A stretch of DNA of 64,000 nucleotides from Polytrichum commune (taxonomy: Eukaryota > Streptophyta > Polytrichopsida > Polytrichales > Polytrichaceae), in the NCBI GenBank assembly GCA_950295325.1, contig OX485804.1:29512001-29576000 (forward strand), in the 5' to 3' direction. The notes below the pieces were generated by a model, which made no database searches, was not told the origin of the DNA, and saw nothing but the letters and a program-made list of their open reading frames with translations. Each line of letters starts with the position of its first letter. Position 1 is the first letter of the stretch. Shown here in pieces: positions 1-10,427 of the stretch. Made by a program: the position numbers and the translations under genes.

Positions 1-2450
1 TTCAATACATCATAAGTTTGGTGACCGAGTACTCATCCGTCAGTATAAAAGTAGATTAGTCTCACCCTAAACCAAAAAACAACCTCATATAACAAAGGTT
101 ATGCCAAGGTCACACTAAAGCTTAAGGTACGTACTTAAAACGTCGAAATCCAAGGGTTGGGAGGTGGATATCATCACGGCTGTGACGCATTAAAAACTCA
201 TAAGCTTACGTGGAGACAAAATTCTAGAGGGTCCATAAGATGCAAGTATCTTTGTATAGTTGATCGATGAGAGTTGTACACTCTAATTTCTATCATTCAC
301 AGGGGGGAGATGTCACCTCTATTTCAAAATCTAGGACGATGGTAGGTATACCATTTTCACCAGTGGTTCGCATCTACCTTTATCCTAGATACTGGACATA
401 GGTGATGGACTGCAGGGCCCTTTTCATTCTGTCGCTCAAAATTGTTTGAAGGGCTTGTTCTACCTGAAGTGTGTGGAATACTAAATGGAGACTATGCGCT
501 CATGCAAATCCAACTGACTCCTTTGAGCCCTAACTACCCTGTATTTCAGAATGAAATTAAATATGTTCATGTACTGTAAGCAAGTTGCGCCATATACCAT
601 TCTCAACTGGAAGGTATATATGGAACATGTGTCTGATACAAAGTCCTCACCAGATAATTTTCTCTTCTTTACATCACCAACAAACATGAAGATGAAGTAT
701 GTTCAAAGATTCCAACAGGGCAAGCTACATATGTATCAACCACAAGACTTTTGGAAATTTTTCGCACAGCTCACCTTGAGATTTTTGGTGCAACAATTCT
801 TGTGAGGGTTTGATACTTCTTTTGTGACTCCATTGGCAGAGTAGTCTGAGTTGGCCATTTCAAGGTGTCTCAGGGTGTTGAACTTACTGTTGAACTATCT
901 TTGTTAACAAATGTGGAAAACAACATAAATCCAAAAGTCTTCATTAAATTGACCAACTAGTCACGCTATAACTTTGGAACTACTTTCACAAACACGCTTA
1001 CTATCACAATTTTGCTCACTTGGATATCAAACGAGGCCCAAGCGCCAAAACTGACCGTAAAACAACCAGTACAATACTAGACGGCCAATCACATGATATC
1101 TTTAGAAGCCAATCCTTGCAATACAACGAACCCCGCAAGTTCGGAAGCGGAAAAGGCAGATAGGATTTGCCAAATTGGAGAGTTAGAGCAGCCATGAATA
1201 GCAGAAGCAAGCAGAAGCAAAAACGTGATTGGTGTGATGGAAGTAGAGATGAGACAGGACTGGGAGAGAATAGCATAGAGATTGAAAGGGGATGCGGGAG
1301 AAGTATCAGCTTGAAATTATCTTATGGACCACAACCAGAACATCAAAACATGTTCATGAGAAGAAAAAAATATAAGTAAAAAACGAAAGACTGAAGAAGA
1401 CGAAATAAATATATATATATATTATTGAAATTGGTAAATCCGAAGGAGAAAAAAAGAACGGCAAGGACAATATTGATGGACTTTGAGGTGAACCACCTCA
1501 TTGCTATTCAAGGCGAGATAGGTGAAAAAATTTGCCAGATCATAAAAAAACAAGATAAATATTTTTAAGATAAGTAATTTTCATAAAAAACAATAATTTT
1601 ATTTTACAAAAAGTAAGTTGAATGAAGTTGAATGCGGATGTATATGGATTGTATGATGAGGCCATAGAATGCCTTGTCCCTAGGCCCCCCCTTCTCCCAA
1701 AACAACATTAGTTGCTACCGCAATGGCTTTGGGATTCATTTCCTCCTATACAGTCTCGCATGCGCGTGCAATTTCACACCAACGCCAGTTCGGATCAAAA
1801 TTCCACCGGCCCAACCGGTTAACCACTAAGTTTTTATATTTATTTTGTTCAATATGATTTTTTGATTGTATATTATGTAGTTACATCTTAAACAATGTAT
1901 CAACATATTAATATCGTATTTACATATTAACGTTAATTTTACAGACCAAGTTTTATGCTATGTTTCATGTATATTTGTGTAGTTTGCTATTATTAAATGC
2001 AAGTGTAAACATTTGGATTGAACTTGCAGATTCATTTGGTAGCTACAATCAAATATTTTAATCGTTTCTAGTTGTCATGTTAAAAAATACAAAAGCATTT
2101 AAAAAATATATAGGTCTAACAAGAAGGTAATGAAGTTTCCAGATCAAATACAACACAAAAATGTACATGATTTCAAGAAATAGATGAATGATATAGGAGC
2201 ATAATAAGTGTATATAATCAGATTCCAACAAGTACAACAAAATTATTTCCAAAAGATATTGTTCAATTTACACATATATCATATCAAACAATATCAATTA
2301 CTATACTAACAAAAGGTGGATCACAAGACCAAAAAGTTTATTGGAACATGTTATCAACAATTTCGGAGTTGTTTTTGCATCATTCCAAGAATTTATTAAT
2401 TTCTTGAAGAACATGAACAAAATTATGCTACTCTCTTGGATAAAGTTTAA
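1..2450. other. Intergenic stretch, no gene seen
   Basis: No open frame here has a recognisable family signature or convincing splice structure. The sequence is AT-rich, with a short TA run near 1411-1424 and A-rich patches near 1360-1620. Open frames of 60-90 codons on both strands look like chance. Nothing regulatory could be assigned. Confidence 0.6.
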
Positions 2451-2919
2451 TTACTGCTCTACTATATCACTGTCATCATCACTATCTAAATATGGTATAC
2501 CGGATTTATTCCATATTTTATACTGCCACATACATTCTGCCAGTAAATTTTGTATAATTGTAACTCCCCTAAAAAGGTCATTTTCCTTCTTAATTTCTCT
2601 CAATAAAAATAAATATTTTTTACATCGTTTATCTTATTTGGAATTCAAGCATCCTCTATGTGAAAAAAAAATTCTTTTAATTTCAGCAAGCCTTGTTTTT
2701 CCTTCTTGTAGTTCATTACCTTCTCGTAATTCTCCTTCAGTAACTCTTCTAGCTAATTTTTTTCATGCTTTTATAATCTATTCATCTTTCATTCTTTCAT
2801 TATTTACAATGCATATATTGTACAATACTATGCATAAATTGCTATAATATTTGACATATTATTCAATGGCACCTCCAATCGCTTTATTATCAACCTTCAT
2901 CTATTTTTCAATATACCAA
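2451..2919 (-). pseudogene. PIF/Harbinger transposase relic, C-terminal half
   Basis: Read on the minus strand from 2919 downward, this gives FGILKNR-stop-RLIIKRLEV, then after a frameshift VLYNICIVNNE, then a charged tail ending in DSDDDSDIVEQ and a stop at 2451-2453. It aligns residue for residue with the intact transposase at 4226-5635 (FGMLKGRWRILLKRIDV, VLHNICI). A TGA replaces a Trp codon, and there are one or more frameshifts and further stops, so it is dead. The N-terminal half lies 7.8 kb away at 10748-11430. The two halves join exactly at the 8-bp duplication made by the foldback insertion. The join is read directly from the sequence; the family assignment rests on the motifs. Confidence 0.85.
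2912..2919. repeat. Left target-site duplication of foldback element
   Basis: TATACCAA immediately precedes the first base (GGGAATTG) of the foldback element. The same 8 bp follow its last base at 10748-10755. On the minus strand it encodes the FGI portion of the interrupted transposase. Confidence 0.88.
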
Positions 2920-3858
2920 GGGAATTGTTAAAACCACCACGCCTTTTGTTAATGCCACCACGCTCGTGATTTGCAGTCACGTCATTTGGGATTTTACGCG
3001 CGATGTCGGAGTATCTTAAATTAAACTAATTTCTTGGCGGGCCGGACGAGGGCCGCTATATGAACCATTTATGGCGGGGGAAGATCTTTACTATACGCGG
3101 GCCGGTTCTAGGGGGGCGGACATTGGTGGGGCTCACTTATGCCGTCGGCCTCATGTCTTATTTCGGGGAGCCCACCTTTAGGCTCTTGTTGGGCTAGGCG
3201 GGCTTGGTGGCTACGTGGCTACGTGGCTAGGTGGATTAGGCAACTAAGTATAATTCCTTTCTAGGCCTACTTACTACTAAATAACTAGTTGCTTAGGCCT
3301 ACTTACTACTTAATAACTAGTTGGTTAGGCCTACTTACTACTAATTAACTAGTTGTTTAGGCCTACTTACTACTTAATAACTAGTTGGTTAGGCCTACTT
3401 ACTACTAATAAGTAGTTCGTTAGTCTTACTTGCTTAGTGGCAAAGGGTGACTAAGGTTGAGTCAATTCTATTATGTACTCACACATGGTTTACATCTTGA
3501 AAGCAATGTGGGCACTTCCAACTTCGCCCAACATTGTAAGATAACCGGGTCTTAAACGGACATTGTAAGATAACCGGGTCTTAAACGGACATTGTAAGAT
3601 AACCGGGTCTTAAACGGACATTGTAAGGTAAGTAGAATTGATTCAACCTTAGTCATCCTTTGCCACTAAGCAAGTAAGACTAACGAACTACTTATTAGTA
3701 GTAAGTAGGCCTAACCAACTAGTTATTAAGTAGTAAGTAGGCCTAAGCAACTAGTTAATTAGTAGTAAGTAGGCCTAACCAACTAGTTATTAAGTAGTAA
3801 GTAGGCCTAAGCAACTAGTTATTTAGTAGTAAGTAGGCCTAGAAAGGAATTATACTTA
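2920..3858. mobile_element. Foldback transposon, left arm, loop and inner right arm
   Basis: The left arm (2920 to about 3470) is the inverted repeat of 3633-3858 continued by 10431-10747, so the arms are about 545-551 bp with few mismatches. The termini read GGGAATTGTTAAAACC. The arms contain five tandem copies of a 32-bp unit beginning TAGGCCTACTTACTAC (about 3262-3425 in the left arm), which is typical of FB-type elements. The loop (3471-3632) holds three tandem 29-bp copies of ACATTGTAAGATAACCGGGT plus nine more bases. With the interrupting PIF element removed, the element is about 1,256 bp and has no coding capacity, so it is non-autonomous. Foldback elements with 8-9 bp duplications and long arms often belong to the Mutator group, but that assignment is inferred. 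Confidence 0.88.
3532..3627 (+). repeat. 29-bp tandem repeat in foldback loop
   Basis: Three near-perfect head-to-tail copies of a 29-bp unit (ACATTGTAAGATAACCGGGT plus nine bases) and the start of a fourth occupy the loop between the foldback arms. Confidence 0.9.
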
Positions 3859-3871
3859 GGCCCATACCACA
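3859..3871 (+). repeat. Left terminal inverted repeat of PIF element
   Basis: GGCCCATACCACA, preceded by TTA. It pairs with TGTGGTACGGGCC at 10415-10427. Confidence 0.82.
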
Positions 3872-4225
3872 CTATTGGCAGCCATTAGTGCTGTACAGGC
3901 TAGGTTTAGAGATAGGGTGGGGGGTGGCACGTCAGCCGCTGCCTTCTACCCCCACCACACTCTGCCGCCTTTCCTGTCGACCTGTCACCGGTTTGACTTG
4001 CAAACACTTTATGGGGGCCCGGCAGTGAAGGTGCCTGGCAGCTGCCGGGAGGGATGCAAACAGAGGCATGTTACAGGTATTAAAAATCACAGAGAGCTCC
4101 AGAGAGCTCTCTTCTTCTCTGCGACAGAGTAGCTGCTGCTCTCGGGGGTCACAGAGAGCACTCTCTGTGAAGCTCTCTGTGGTTTTTTTAAGTTTTTTAT
4201 TTTAATATATTTTCAAGCTTCGAAC

Positions 4226-5635
4226 ATGGATGCTCAGGGCCGGAAGCTCTTCATTTTGTTCATTTTTCAGTGTTCCTTGTTCGTCATCTTGGAGAGTATG
4301 CCTAGATATGAGGGTTTGATTCATGCGTGGAAGTGGCAACAACTAGGTTATGTGGCCGTGGCACTGCAAAGATACAGGACACATCTCGCGGCGCGCCCAA
4401 GGCGCTTGTGGGCTCATGACAGAGGCTTGCACCGGCCTGGATTCTTTGACCAAAATCTTTTGGGTTCATTCAACGCTCGGGAATTTAAGGGTCGGATGCG
4501 CATGGATGTGTCAACATTCGAATACTTGTGCAGCTCTCTCGCTCCGGTCATGCAAAGACAGGATACAAGCATGCGGCTTGCAGTCCCAGTTCAAGTGAAG
4601 GTTGCCGTATCCATATCAAGACTAGCAACAGGTAATTCAATGCAAAGCATCGCAGACTTGTATAAAATTGGTCTATCTACAAGTCAACTTGCGGTCTCAC
4701 AGTTCAATGCTGCAGTGAAATCAATTTTGCTACAAAAATTCTTGAGATGGCCTTCACCCACCGTAATGGAAAAGTTTGCACAAGAGTTCCAGGACATTCA
4801 CAACATACCTTACGTGATAGGGGCTGTGGATGGCTCCCACATTCCCATTGTGGCTCCGCAGCTACACGCTGCAGATTACTACAATCGTAAGGGATTCCAC
4901 TCCATTCTCTTGCAGGGAGTGGTTTCCAGTAAATGTCTTTTATGGGATTTCGACATCGGATGGGCTGGCTCAATGCACGATGCAAACTTGTGGTCAAGAA
5001 CCGACATTGGGCGATTTTGTGAGGATGGAAGACTTTCGCCCTACGCCCTAGTCGGTGATGCCGCTTATCCGTGTCGCCCTTGGATGCTCTCCCCTTTCAA
5101 AGGCCACAAAGACGGGTTGACAAGAGAAGAGTATCATTGGAATTTTGTGCAAAGCTCGACGCGAATGTGCGTTGAGAGAGCTTTTGGGATGCTCAAGGGG
5201 AGGTGGCGCATATTGTTAAAGAGAATCGACGTTCATTTGAAAAATGTCCCTGAACTAGTGAGCACATGTTTGGTACTTCATAACATCTGCATTATACTTG
5301 GGGATAGTTTTTGGAAAACAGAGTGGTTGCAGGAAGCGACTGACGAGGTGCAGAACGCTCTATCCGCCGGCGCTCAAGTAGGGGCTTCCACACAGGAGAG
5401 ATTGGCCGTTGCAAACCACGCACTGAGCACACTTGCAGGGATCGATGACAACTATAGGGAGAGCATAGAATACATGAAGCAGGAATGTGCTAAAGAGTTC
5501 CAAATTGCAATGGCCACAAGAGGAAAAACACCAAAAGAACTTTGTGCAAGAAGGAATGGGATAGCTAAGAGTCTTTGGATGGCCAAAACAAAAGCATGTA
5601 TTGGAGAAATTTTCCCGGAAAATGACATTTGTTAA
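4226..5635 (+). CDS. PIF/Harbinger (HARBI1-like) transposase
   Basis: An intact 469-residue DDE transposase predicted to cut and rejoin the ends of its own element. The catalytic triad is visible: D202 in GAVDGSHIPI, D278 in LVGDAAYP and E317 in RMCVERAFGMLKGRWR. The WAGSMHDANLW motif (residues 246-256) between the first two is also typical. Length and layout fit DDE_Tnp_4-type nucleases. The N-terminus has a hydrophobic stretch (residues 8-24) that may be non-native, and M25 is an alternative start. The gene is single-exon and undamaged. It ends only 9 bp from the stop of the convergent Myb/SANT-like ORF. In this superfamily the transposase needs the second ORF product for nuclear entry and end recognition (family knowledge). 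Confidence 0.95.
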   Translation: MDAQGRKLFILFIFQCSLFVILESMPRYEGLIHAWKWQQLGYVAVALQRYRTHLAARPRRLWAHDRGLHRPGFFDQNLLGSFNAREFKGRMRMDVSTFEYLCSSLAPVMQRQDTSMRLAVPVQVKVAVSISRLATGNSMQSIADLYKIGLSTSQLAVSQFNAAVKSILLQKFLRWPSPTVMEKFAQEFQDIHNIPYVIGAVDGSHIPIVAPQLHAADYYNRKGFHSILLQGVVSSKCLLWDFDIGWAGSMHDANLWSRTDIGRFCEDGRLSPYALVGDAAYPCRPWMLSPFKGHKDGLTREEYHWNFVQSSTRMCVERAFGMLKGRWRILLKRIDVHLKNVPELVSTCLVLHNICIILGDSFWKTEWLQEATDEVQNALSAGAQVGASTQERLAVANHALSTLAGIDDNYRESIEYMKQECAKEFQIAMATRGKTPKELCARRNGIAKSLWMAKTKACIGEIFPENDIC

Positions 5636-5644
5636 AGCAACTAC

Positions 5645-7517
5645 CTAGAGCTTTTCTACAAGCTTCATCATTGTCTGTTGCATGCTTAAAAGTAATGCCA
5701 TTCTCATTTCGTCACTTGACTTCATTACTTGTATTAGTTTGTCACTGCTATCTTCTATCTTACCAATACATTGCTCTAAAAACAAGTCTTCCTTGCGCTT
5801 GCGCTCGGGGGACTTTGATGTGCTCTCCCCGTCACGAATCTCCACTGTGTTTGTGTCCAATGTAGCACCGCCCTTAGGCCCATCCGGATTCATGGCGCTC
5901 GCATGCGCATGCGACACCACATTGGCCCTGTCATACATAAATTCATCGACGAGCAGGTACCAACGACACTTCTCCGATCGTTGTGACCCCGACTTCGCAT
6001 TCATCGCCTTATCCTCCTTATAGTCGTTGTAGATTGCAGCCCACTTCTTGCGACATGCTTCGCTATCCTTCGTGAAGTCTGGACACATGGAAACGAGCTT
6101 GGTGTGCAATCGCGACCAGTTGTCCACACCTGGAAGCCCACACAAACCCAATGCTTAGATTGTCTTGAGCCCATTGCCATCGGATTGTCTGTATGTGCGA
6201 AAAAAAACCATACATGTTGAAACAAATGCAAAGCCTCCACGTACACCCAAACAATAGCAGACTCTGCCCACAAACATCATCATCAAATACAGTAAAGGAA
6301 TACCTTTCAAATGATTGACTCTTTACCTAAATGTCACCCTATTAAATGCCGGTCCAGAAATAGTGTAGGTAGCTTAAGTTATCGGTTTAAGGTACCTCAA
6401 CCTTATTCTATAGGGTGTTTCAATACGATGTGTCATTGAATCTGTAACAAGATTTTGATGCCTATAAGAAACAGAGACCATACCATACCCACCCTTCTCT
6501 CAAATGATACAATAATGACACACTGGTAGAGATTGAATAATAGGATTGTGTGTCATTCAACCTCTATTAGTGCATTACTGTAACATACTGATGGAGATTT
6601 AATTCTGTAAATTAACCTAAGTGTAGGCTGACCCTATACTCACACTATGCTTGAGGAACCAGAAGAGTATGTGAATGCAAGATGGTTGTAAAGTCTACAT
6701 GGATTTCTACATGACATCCAATGGATTATTTCCAAAAATCACCTCTTGGAGGTAGGCCTATAACAAAACCGAAAAATTATGGCACTAGAAATTCTTTGAA
6801 ATAGCATTTGGTTGAAGGACCGGTCACAAATGACCTCACTCTACACGTGAGGGCCCGTGACCACACTACATGATCATGGCGGTGTGTTGGGACGGTCTTT
6901 GGACACTTACTTTTTAGCCTCTCACAATGTCATGGTCACGGCTCTTGGCTTGTGTGTGAAGTGGGGATCAAAAACATAGCAAGCATAAATATGTGAAAAT
7001 AAAAACCAAAAAATTGTTTTTGAAGGAGAATAAGACCTTGCTTTGGCGGAGCACTGAAAGTCTTTTGCATTTCGCCTCGAATGCTAATGAGCTGTATGAC
7101 CCAGTGGTCTTTCCACGGGCCAACATTCTTCAGTAGCTCGACCTCCTCTTTCACGTCATCCAATTCAACCACCTCGATTTTTTTCTTCAGAGCCTTGCAT
7201 TTTTTCTTAGGTTTGGATTGGTTGGGTTCACATTCTTGGGGGCCACGTTTATGCGACCCATCCGAGAGGTCGATGATTGCGGGAGGACTGCCTTGGATTG
7301 GGGGCGGGAATCCCAAGCCATGAACATGTGGCATGAACGAATGCGGAAACATGAAGGGCATTTGATTTGGTGCACTCCCGAATCCTTGGAAAAATGGAGG
7401 CTGAGGCACAACCGGGAGCTGTGAACGGAATTGTGTGGGAATTGGCGGTGGAGAGGAACCTGTCGCCCCATTGTGCGTGGATCCATTGACATTGGGTTGT
7501 GTCCCATGTGAGTCCAT
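5645..7517 (-). CDS. PIF/Harbinger second ORF, Myb/SANT-like DNA-binding protein
   Basis: Two exons, 7037-7517 and 5645-6129, join to a 321-residue protein. The donor after 7037 reads CAAG|GTCTTA and the acceptor before 6129 reads TTCCAG|GTGTGG, together giving an in-frame KQGVDNWSRL junction. The start chosen is MDSHGTQ. Residues 1-100 are Pro/Gly/Asn-rich and low in complexity, followed by a Lys-rich patch (PKKKCKALKKK) that may be a nuclear signal. The DNA-binding module spans about 135-225: WKDHWVIQLI, then NWSRLHTKLV, CRKKWAAIYNDYK and a Trp-Tyr motif, as in MADF/Myb-SANT trihelix folds. The tail (about residues 290-321) is helical with Met/Leu-rich heptads. The 907-bp intron contains a MITE. 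No stop or frameshift is seen. Confidence 0.88.
6634..6964 (+). mobile_element. Tourist-like MITE copy in intron of second ORF
   Basis: A partial, diverged copy of the roughly 500-bp family also found at 18922, 48840, 50788 and 56430. It starts within the CTTGAGGAACC segment and ends GGCTTGTGTGTGAAGTGG, where the terminal repeat breaks off. It lies wholly inside the intron of the Myb/SANT-like gene (6130-7036), so the ORF can still be spliced. Confidence 0.75.
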
Positions 7518-7596
7518 CTTGGGTAGCTGGAAAAAAACAAAACACCGTAAGGGAAATCCTTGAATCAAATTATGAGCTTCAACCCAACAATCACAT

Positions 7597-7935
7597 GTGA
7601 CAGTCCCAAAGACAAAGCAACCAAAAAATATAAAAAAAATAAAAAATAAAAAAAATCAGACAGACATCAACTCCTGGCGGTTACATCTTTTGGTTTCGGT
7701 GAACCTGTTCCCAACTAGCAGTTCGGGGATAGCCGAACTGCTAGTTACAGATGAACCAGTTGAGATTATCGAGAATCACCGGTTGAAGTTCAAGACCTCA
7801 GGAAAAAAAATCACCTATCTTTGTAGAGGAACCTGTGGAGTCTATGATCGGGAGAACCGGCAATTGCACACAAATGAACTGGTTGAGTTTGAGGAACCTG
7901 TGGAGTCTATATATGTATGTATGCATTGCAAGTGG
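7597..7935 (+). repeat. Dispersed repeat shared with 16076-16254
   Basis: Forward translation here (LLVTDEPVE, then KKITYLCRGTCGVYDREN) resembles the minus-strand translation at 16076-16254 (LVVDEPVEF, then RKFTYHFRGIYRIYLKR). The plus strand of both also has ACATCTTTTGGTTT near one edge. This suggests a repeat with inverted ends rather than a gene. I do not recognise the coded sequence. Confidence 0.45.
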
Positions 7936-8002
7936 GCATGGTCTAGTCTAACCAATTTTGACAACCATATTCTCCTCATGCTCTATGGCACTTTTCATGC
8001 AG

Positions 8003-9537
8003 GTTTCATGGATAAGCAGTCTGCAAGCATTATGGAGATTGGACCTCGGCCGCAATCAACTGACCTCATGTGCTGATGTCGGCAATTTCGCTTCTATTGA
8101 GCAGCTCTCAGTTGATAATAACCAGATCTCATCCCTGAAGGTTCACCTACTTTCTGCCAGCCTTTTCATATCATCATTAGTATTAGCAATTGTAAGATCT
8201 TCCATTGAAAATACTGCCAATAAGAGACGGATAAGAAAATTAGTGATGTGAAATTACTCCCAAGCCTTATCACATATACTCAGTTTTATTATTCCTTTCT
8301 TTAGAAGTAATGAGGAGGTACACTCGCATAGAGCCAAATATGTACATCACTGATCCTGCAGGGACTGGAGAACTTGGTGTGCTTGATGGAGCTATATGCA
8401 CAAAATAACTGCATCACAGAAATAGCTGAGACCAACTACATCCGGGAGTTGCCTAAACTTATGGTGGTCAATTTCTCTGGCAATGGCTTTTGTGGAGCTC
8501 ATGATTATCGGCTTTATACTGTGTACTCCCTGCGAAAACTCAAGGTATGACAATTGTCTCCAGGAAAATAAGCCTCGCCTAATTGATAAAAGTCCGAGTC
8601 TAATCCCCGTCAGATTCTTTTATGATATATAGATTCATTAAGGTAAGTACTAAAAAAATTTTAAATCAAGGAAGGCAGACAACCACAGTCATTTGTATGC
8701 GTGCTAAGACAAGCAGGGATATCAGCATATTCGAGTGTATCATCTTGAAAATCACCCTGAATAAAACATTCAGGAAGAAAGCAAAACAATGAACGAATTG
8801 AGATTTGACCTAAATGAAAATGACAAAAGAAGTCTTTAGGAAAGCCTTTCCTGTGGACCAACCCTAACTTAGAGAACAATCACTATACTGAACCTTTGGG
8901 TTGAATCCCTTTGAGAACCACAGTTTTATTGGACGTGGCCAGAGACAATCTCCATGTGGTTGGCATGTTGCAGGTTCTAGACAACTTGAATGTGGAGAGT
9001 ACAGAACTCGCAGAGGCACGCAGTAAGTACACAGGGCGTCTCACCAGAGAGATGCAGGAGGAATATTTGGGTCACAAGGAACTTGAAATTGCGGAGGTCA
9101 AAGTCGATTCCATAGCTACTATTTCAAAGTTGATTCCTTGTTTTGTACAAACTGCGGACGCACAGGTGTTCTTATTCAGGACACATTAGGTGAGCATTAG
9201 ACTGTTCTGAACAATTTGCCAACTTGGAAGACCGGGCCTCAACATTGGGAGTAACTCTTAAATAGAATCTTCAAACCACCTTCTATCCTACACGACAAAT
9301 CAAGCATTTGAGGACTGTTGTGCACAGTTTGCAATGTATATTGTTTGCCTAGCCTTGATGTAATATCAAACATGCACTATCTCTATTCAGCCATTCTGGA
9401 TTTTTGGTGTGCAGGTGTTGGATTTGTCAGATAGAAGAATAAGACATTGTGGGGATGTGTTTGAGTCAATGAATTTCCAGAACTTGAGGGAGCTCAACCT
9501 AAACAACAACATGATATCTGCTGTGGATCCTCTCAAG
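8003..9537 (+). pseudogene. Captured LRRC9-like leucine-rich-repeat gene fragment (four exons)
   Basis: Four exons with splice signals lie in order. At 8003-8140, TTTCATGCAG precedes and AAG|GTTCAC follows; it encodes LWRLDLGRNQLTS and IEQLSVDNNQISSLK. At 8362-8544, ATCCTGCAG precedes and AAG|GTATGA follows; it encodes LMELYAQNNCITEIAE and LMVVNFSGNGFCG. At 8974-9189, ATGTTGCAG precedes and GTGAGC follows; it encodes VLDNLNVESTELAEARSKYT. At 9415 to about 9537, GGTGTGCAG precedes; it encodes VLDLSDRRIRH and LRELNLNNNMIS. LRR units (LxxLxLxxNxI) and the VLDN...YTGRLT cap resemble LRRC9, a long multi-LRR protein. The frame closes with TAG at the end of exon three and there is no start, so it is a fragment. 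It lies inside the PIF element. Confidence 0.75.
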
Positions 9538-9779
9538 TAAAGTTCCTCAACCCCAAAGAGATAACTCCTACTGTAATGCTCTAATTCACCATGCTCTACT
9601 CCTTTTCTCAAAAACCATATCTCTGGAAGTTCTGCCATCAATTGGAAGCATTGCCCATCCTTGGCTTCAAGAGTCTTATTATATTCAGCATCAGGAACCA
9701 TATGTGGTTGGATGCAAACAGAGCATACATGAAGTGTGTCTCTATTGAGCTAGACAGAAAACCTGGTGCATTTCGTGTC

Positions 9780-10414
9780 ACATGAAGAGGTGATTAAGGC
9801 TGGAGGGAGAACGCCACAAACCAGCAATCCAAGGCCACACACACGCTTCAATTTTTTTTCTTTGAAGCTTATTCATCAACACTCAATGTCTGTGCCGAAT
9901 TTACCTGCTAATTGAGTGCCGAACCTACACAGATTTCTGTACCTAAACCCAAGAGTATTGTGGCGTACCTAACCAGTGCCGAAATTCAAGAGGATTGAAT
10001 TGCCGGGGAAGCAAAAACAAAACAAAAAACCAGGGATTGGCTTCGAAGCTGCAATTCCTTCAAAGCTGCGGCCAGGGAGGGTGTGGGAGGAGGAGGGTGG
10101 AGGAGGGAGGAGTGTGGCGGAGGGGAGTGGCGACCTGTGGGGAGCTCAGAGCAGGAGCGAGAGTGAGCGAAGGAGAAATGGTCGGAGCTCGGAGCAAGAG
10201 CGGGGAGAGAGTGTGCCGAAGGAGGCGCCACCTGGGGACCCGACGTCTGATGTGGCACGGCAGGGTCCCTCTACCATAGTATTTTCCCTGGCAGAGTGTC
10301 CCTGCCGCTCTCCCATGCCAGCTCAGATTGCCTCTCACCTGCCTGCCGAGGGTGTGGTGAATGGCAGGTGGGCTCGGCCAATGGGGGCAAGCAATACGCC
10401 TTGCCTCCCCCCCA
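9780..10414. other. Right interior of PIF element, GC-rich, no gene
   Basis: A purine-rich block (10070-10250, GGAGG/GGAGC runs) followed by a GC-rich stretch up to the right terminal repeat. Several open frames cross it on both strands, but they overlap one another, are low in complexity and match no family I recognise, so I call none. It may hold subterminal sites for the transposase. Confidence 0.5.
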
Positions 10415-10427
10415 TGTGGTACGGGCC
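10415..10427 (-). repeat. Right terminal inverted repeat of PIF element
   Basis: TGTGGTACGGGCC, followed by TTA at 10428-10430. It is the partner of 3859-3871 with one mismatch. Confidence 0.82.

Larger units (their letters stand above)
3859..10427 (+). mobile_element. Complete PIF/Harbinger DNA transposon, 6.57 kb
   Basis: The ends are GGCCCATACCACA (3859-3871) and TGTGGTACGGGCC (10415-10427), a 13-bp terminal inverted repeat with one mismatch. TTA flanks both sides (3856-3858 and 10428-10430), the 3-bp duplication expected for this superfamily. Deleting the element and one TTA restores the perfect palindromic arm of the surrounding foldback transposon, which independently proves the boundaries. 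It encodes a D-D-E transposase (plus strand) and a Myb/SANT-like ORF (minus strand), the classic two-gene set. It also contains a MITE and LRRC9-like exons. Both ORFs are open, so it may be competent or recently active. Confidence 0.9.

Noticed and set aside
2341-2847. A 168-codon plus-strand open frame
   Set aside because: It is the antisense of the decayed transposase C-terminus, which explains the region with family motifs on the minus strand.
2920-3246. Outer inverted repeats read as the ends of one 7.8-kb Mutator-like element carrying transposase and LRR exons
   Set aside because: Removing the TTA-flanked inner element restores a continuous foldback arm, so the outer repeats belong to a 1.26-kb foldback element and the cargo belongs to the PIF element.
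3262-3850. Regularly spaced repeats that could suggest a CRISPR array
   Set aside because: Units are contiguous without unique spacers, are mirrored in inverted arms, and sit in a eukaryotic foldback transposon.
3875-4132. Plus-strand open frame just inside the left end of the PIF element
   Set aside because: No recognisable domain, and it lies in the expected terminal non-coding region before the transposase start.
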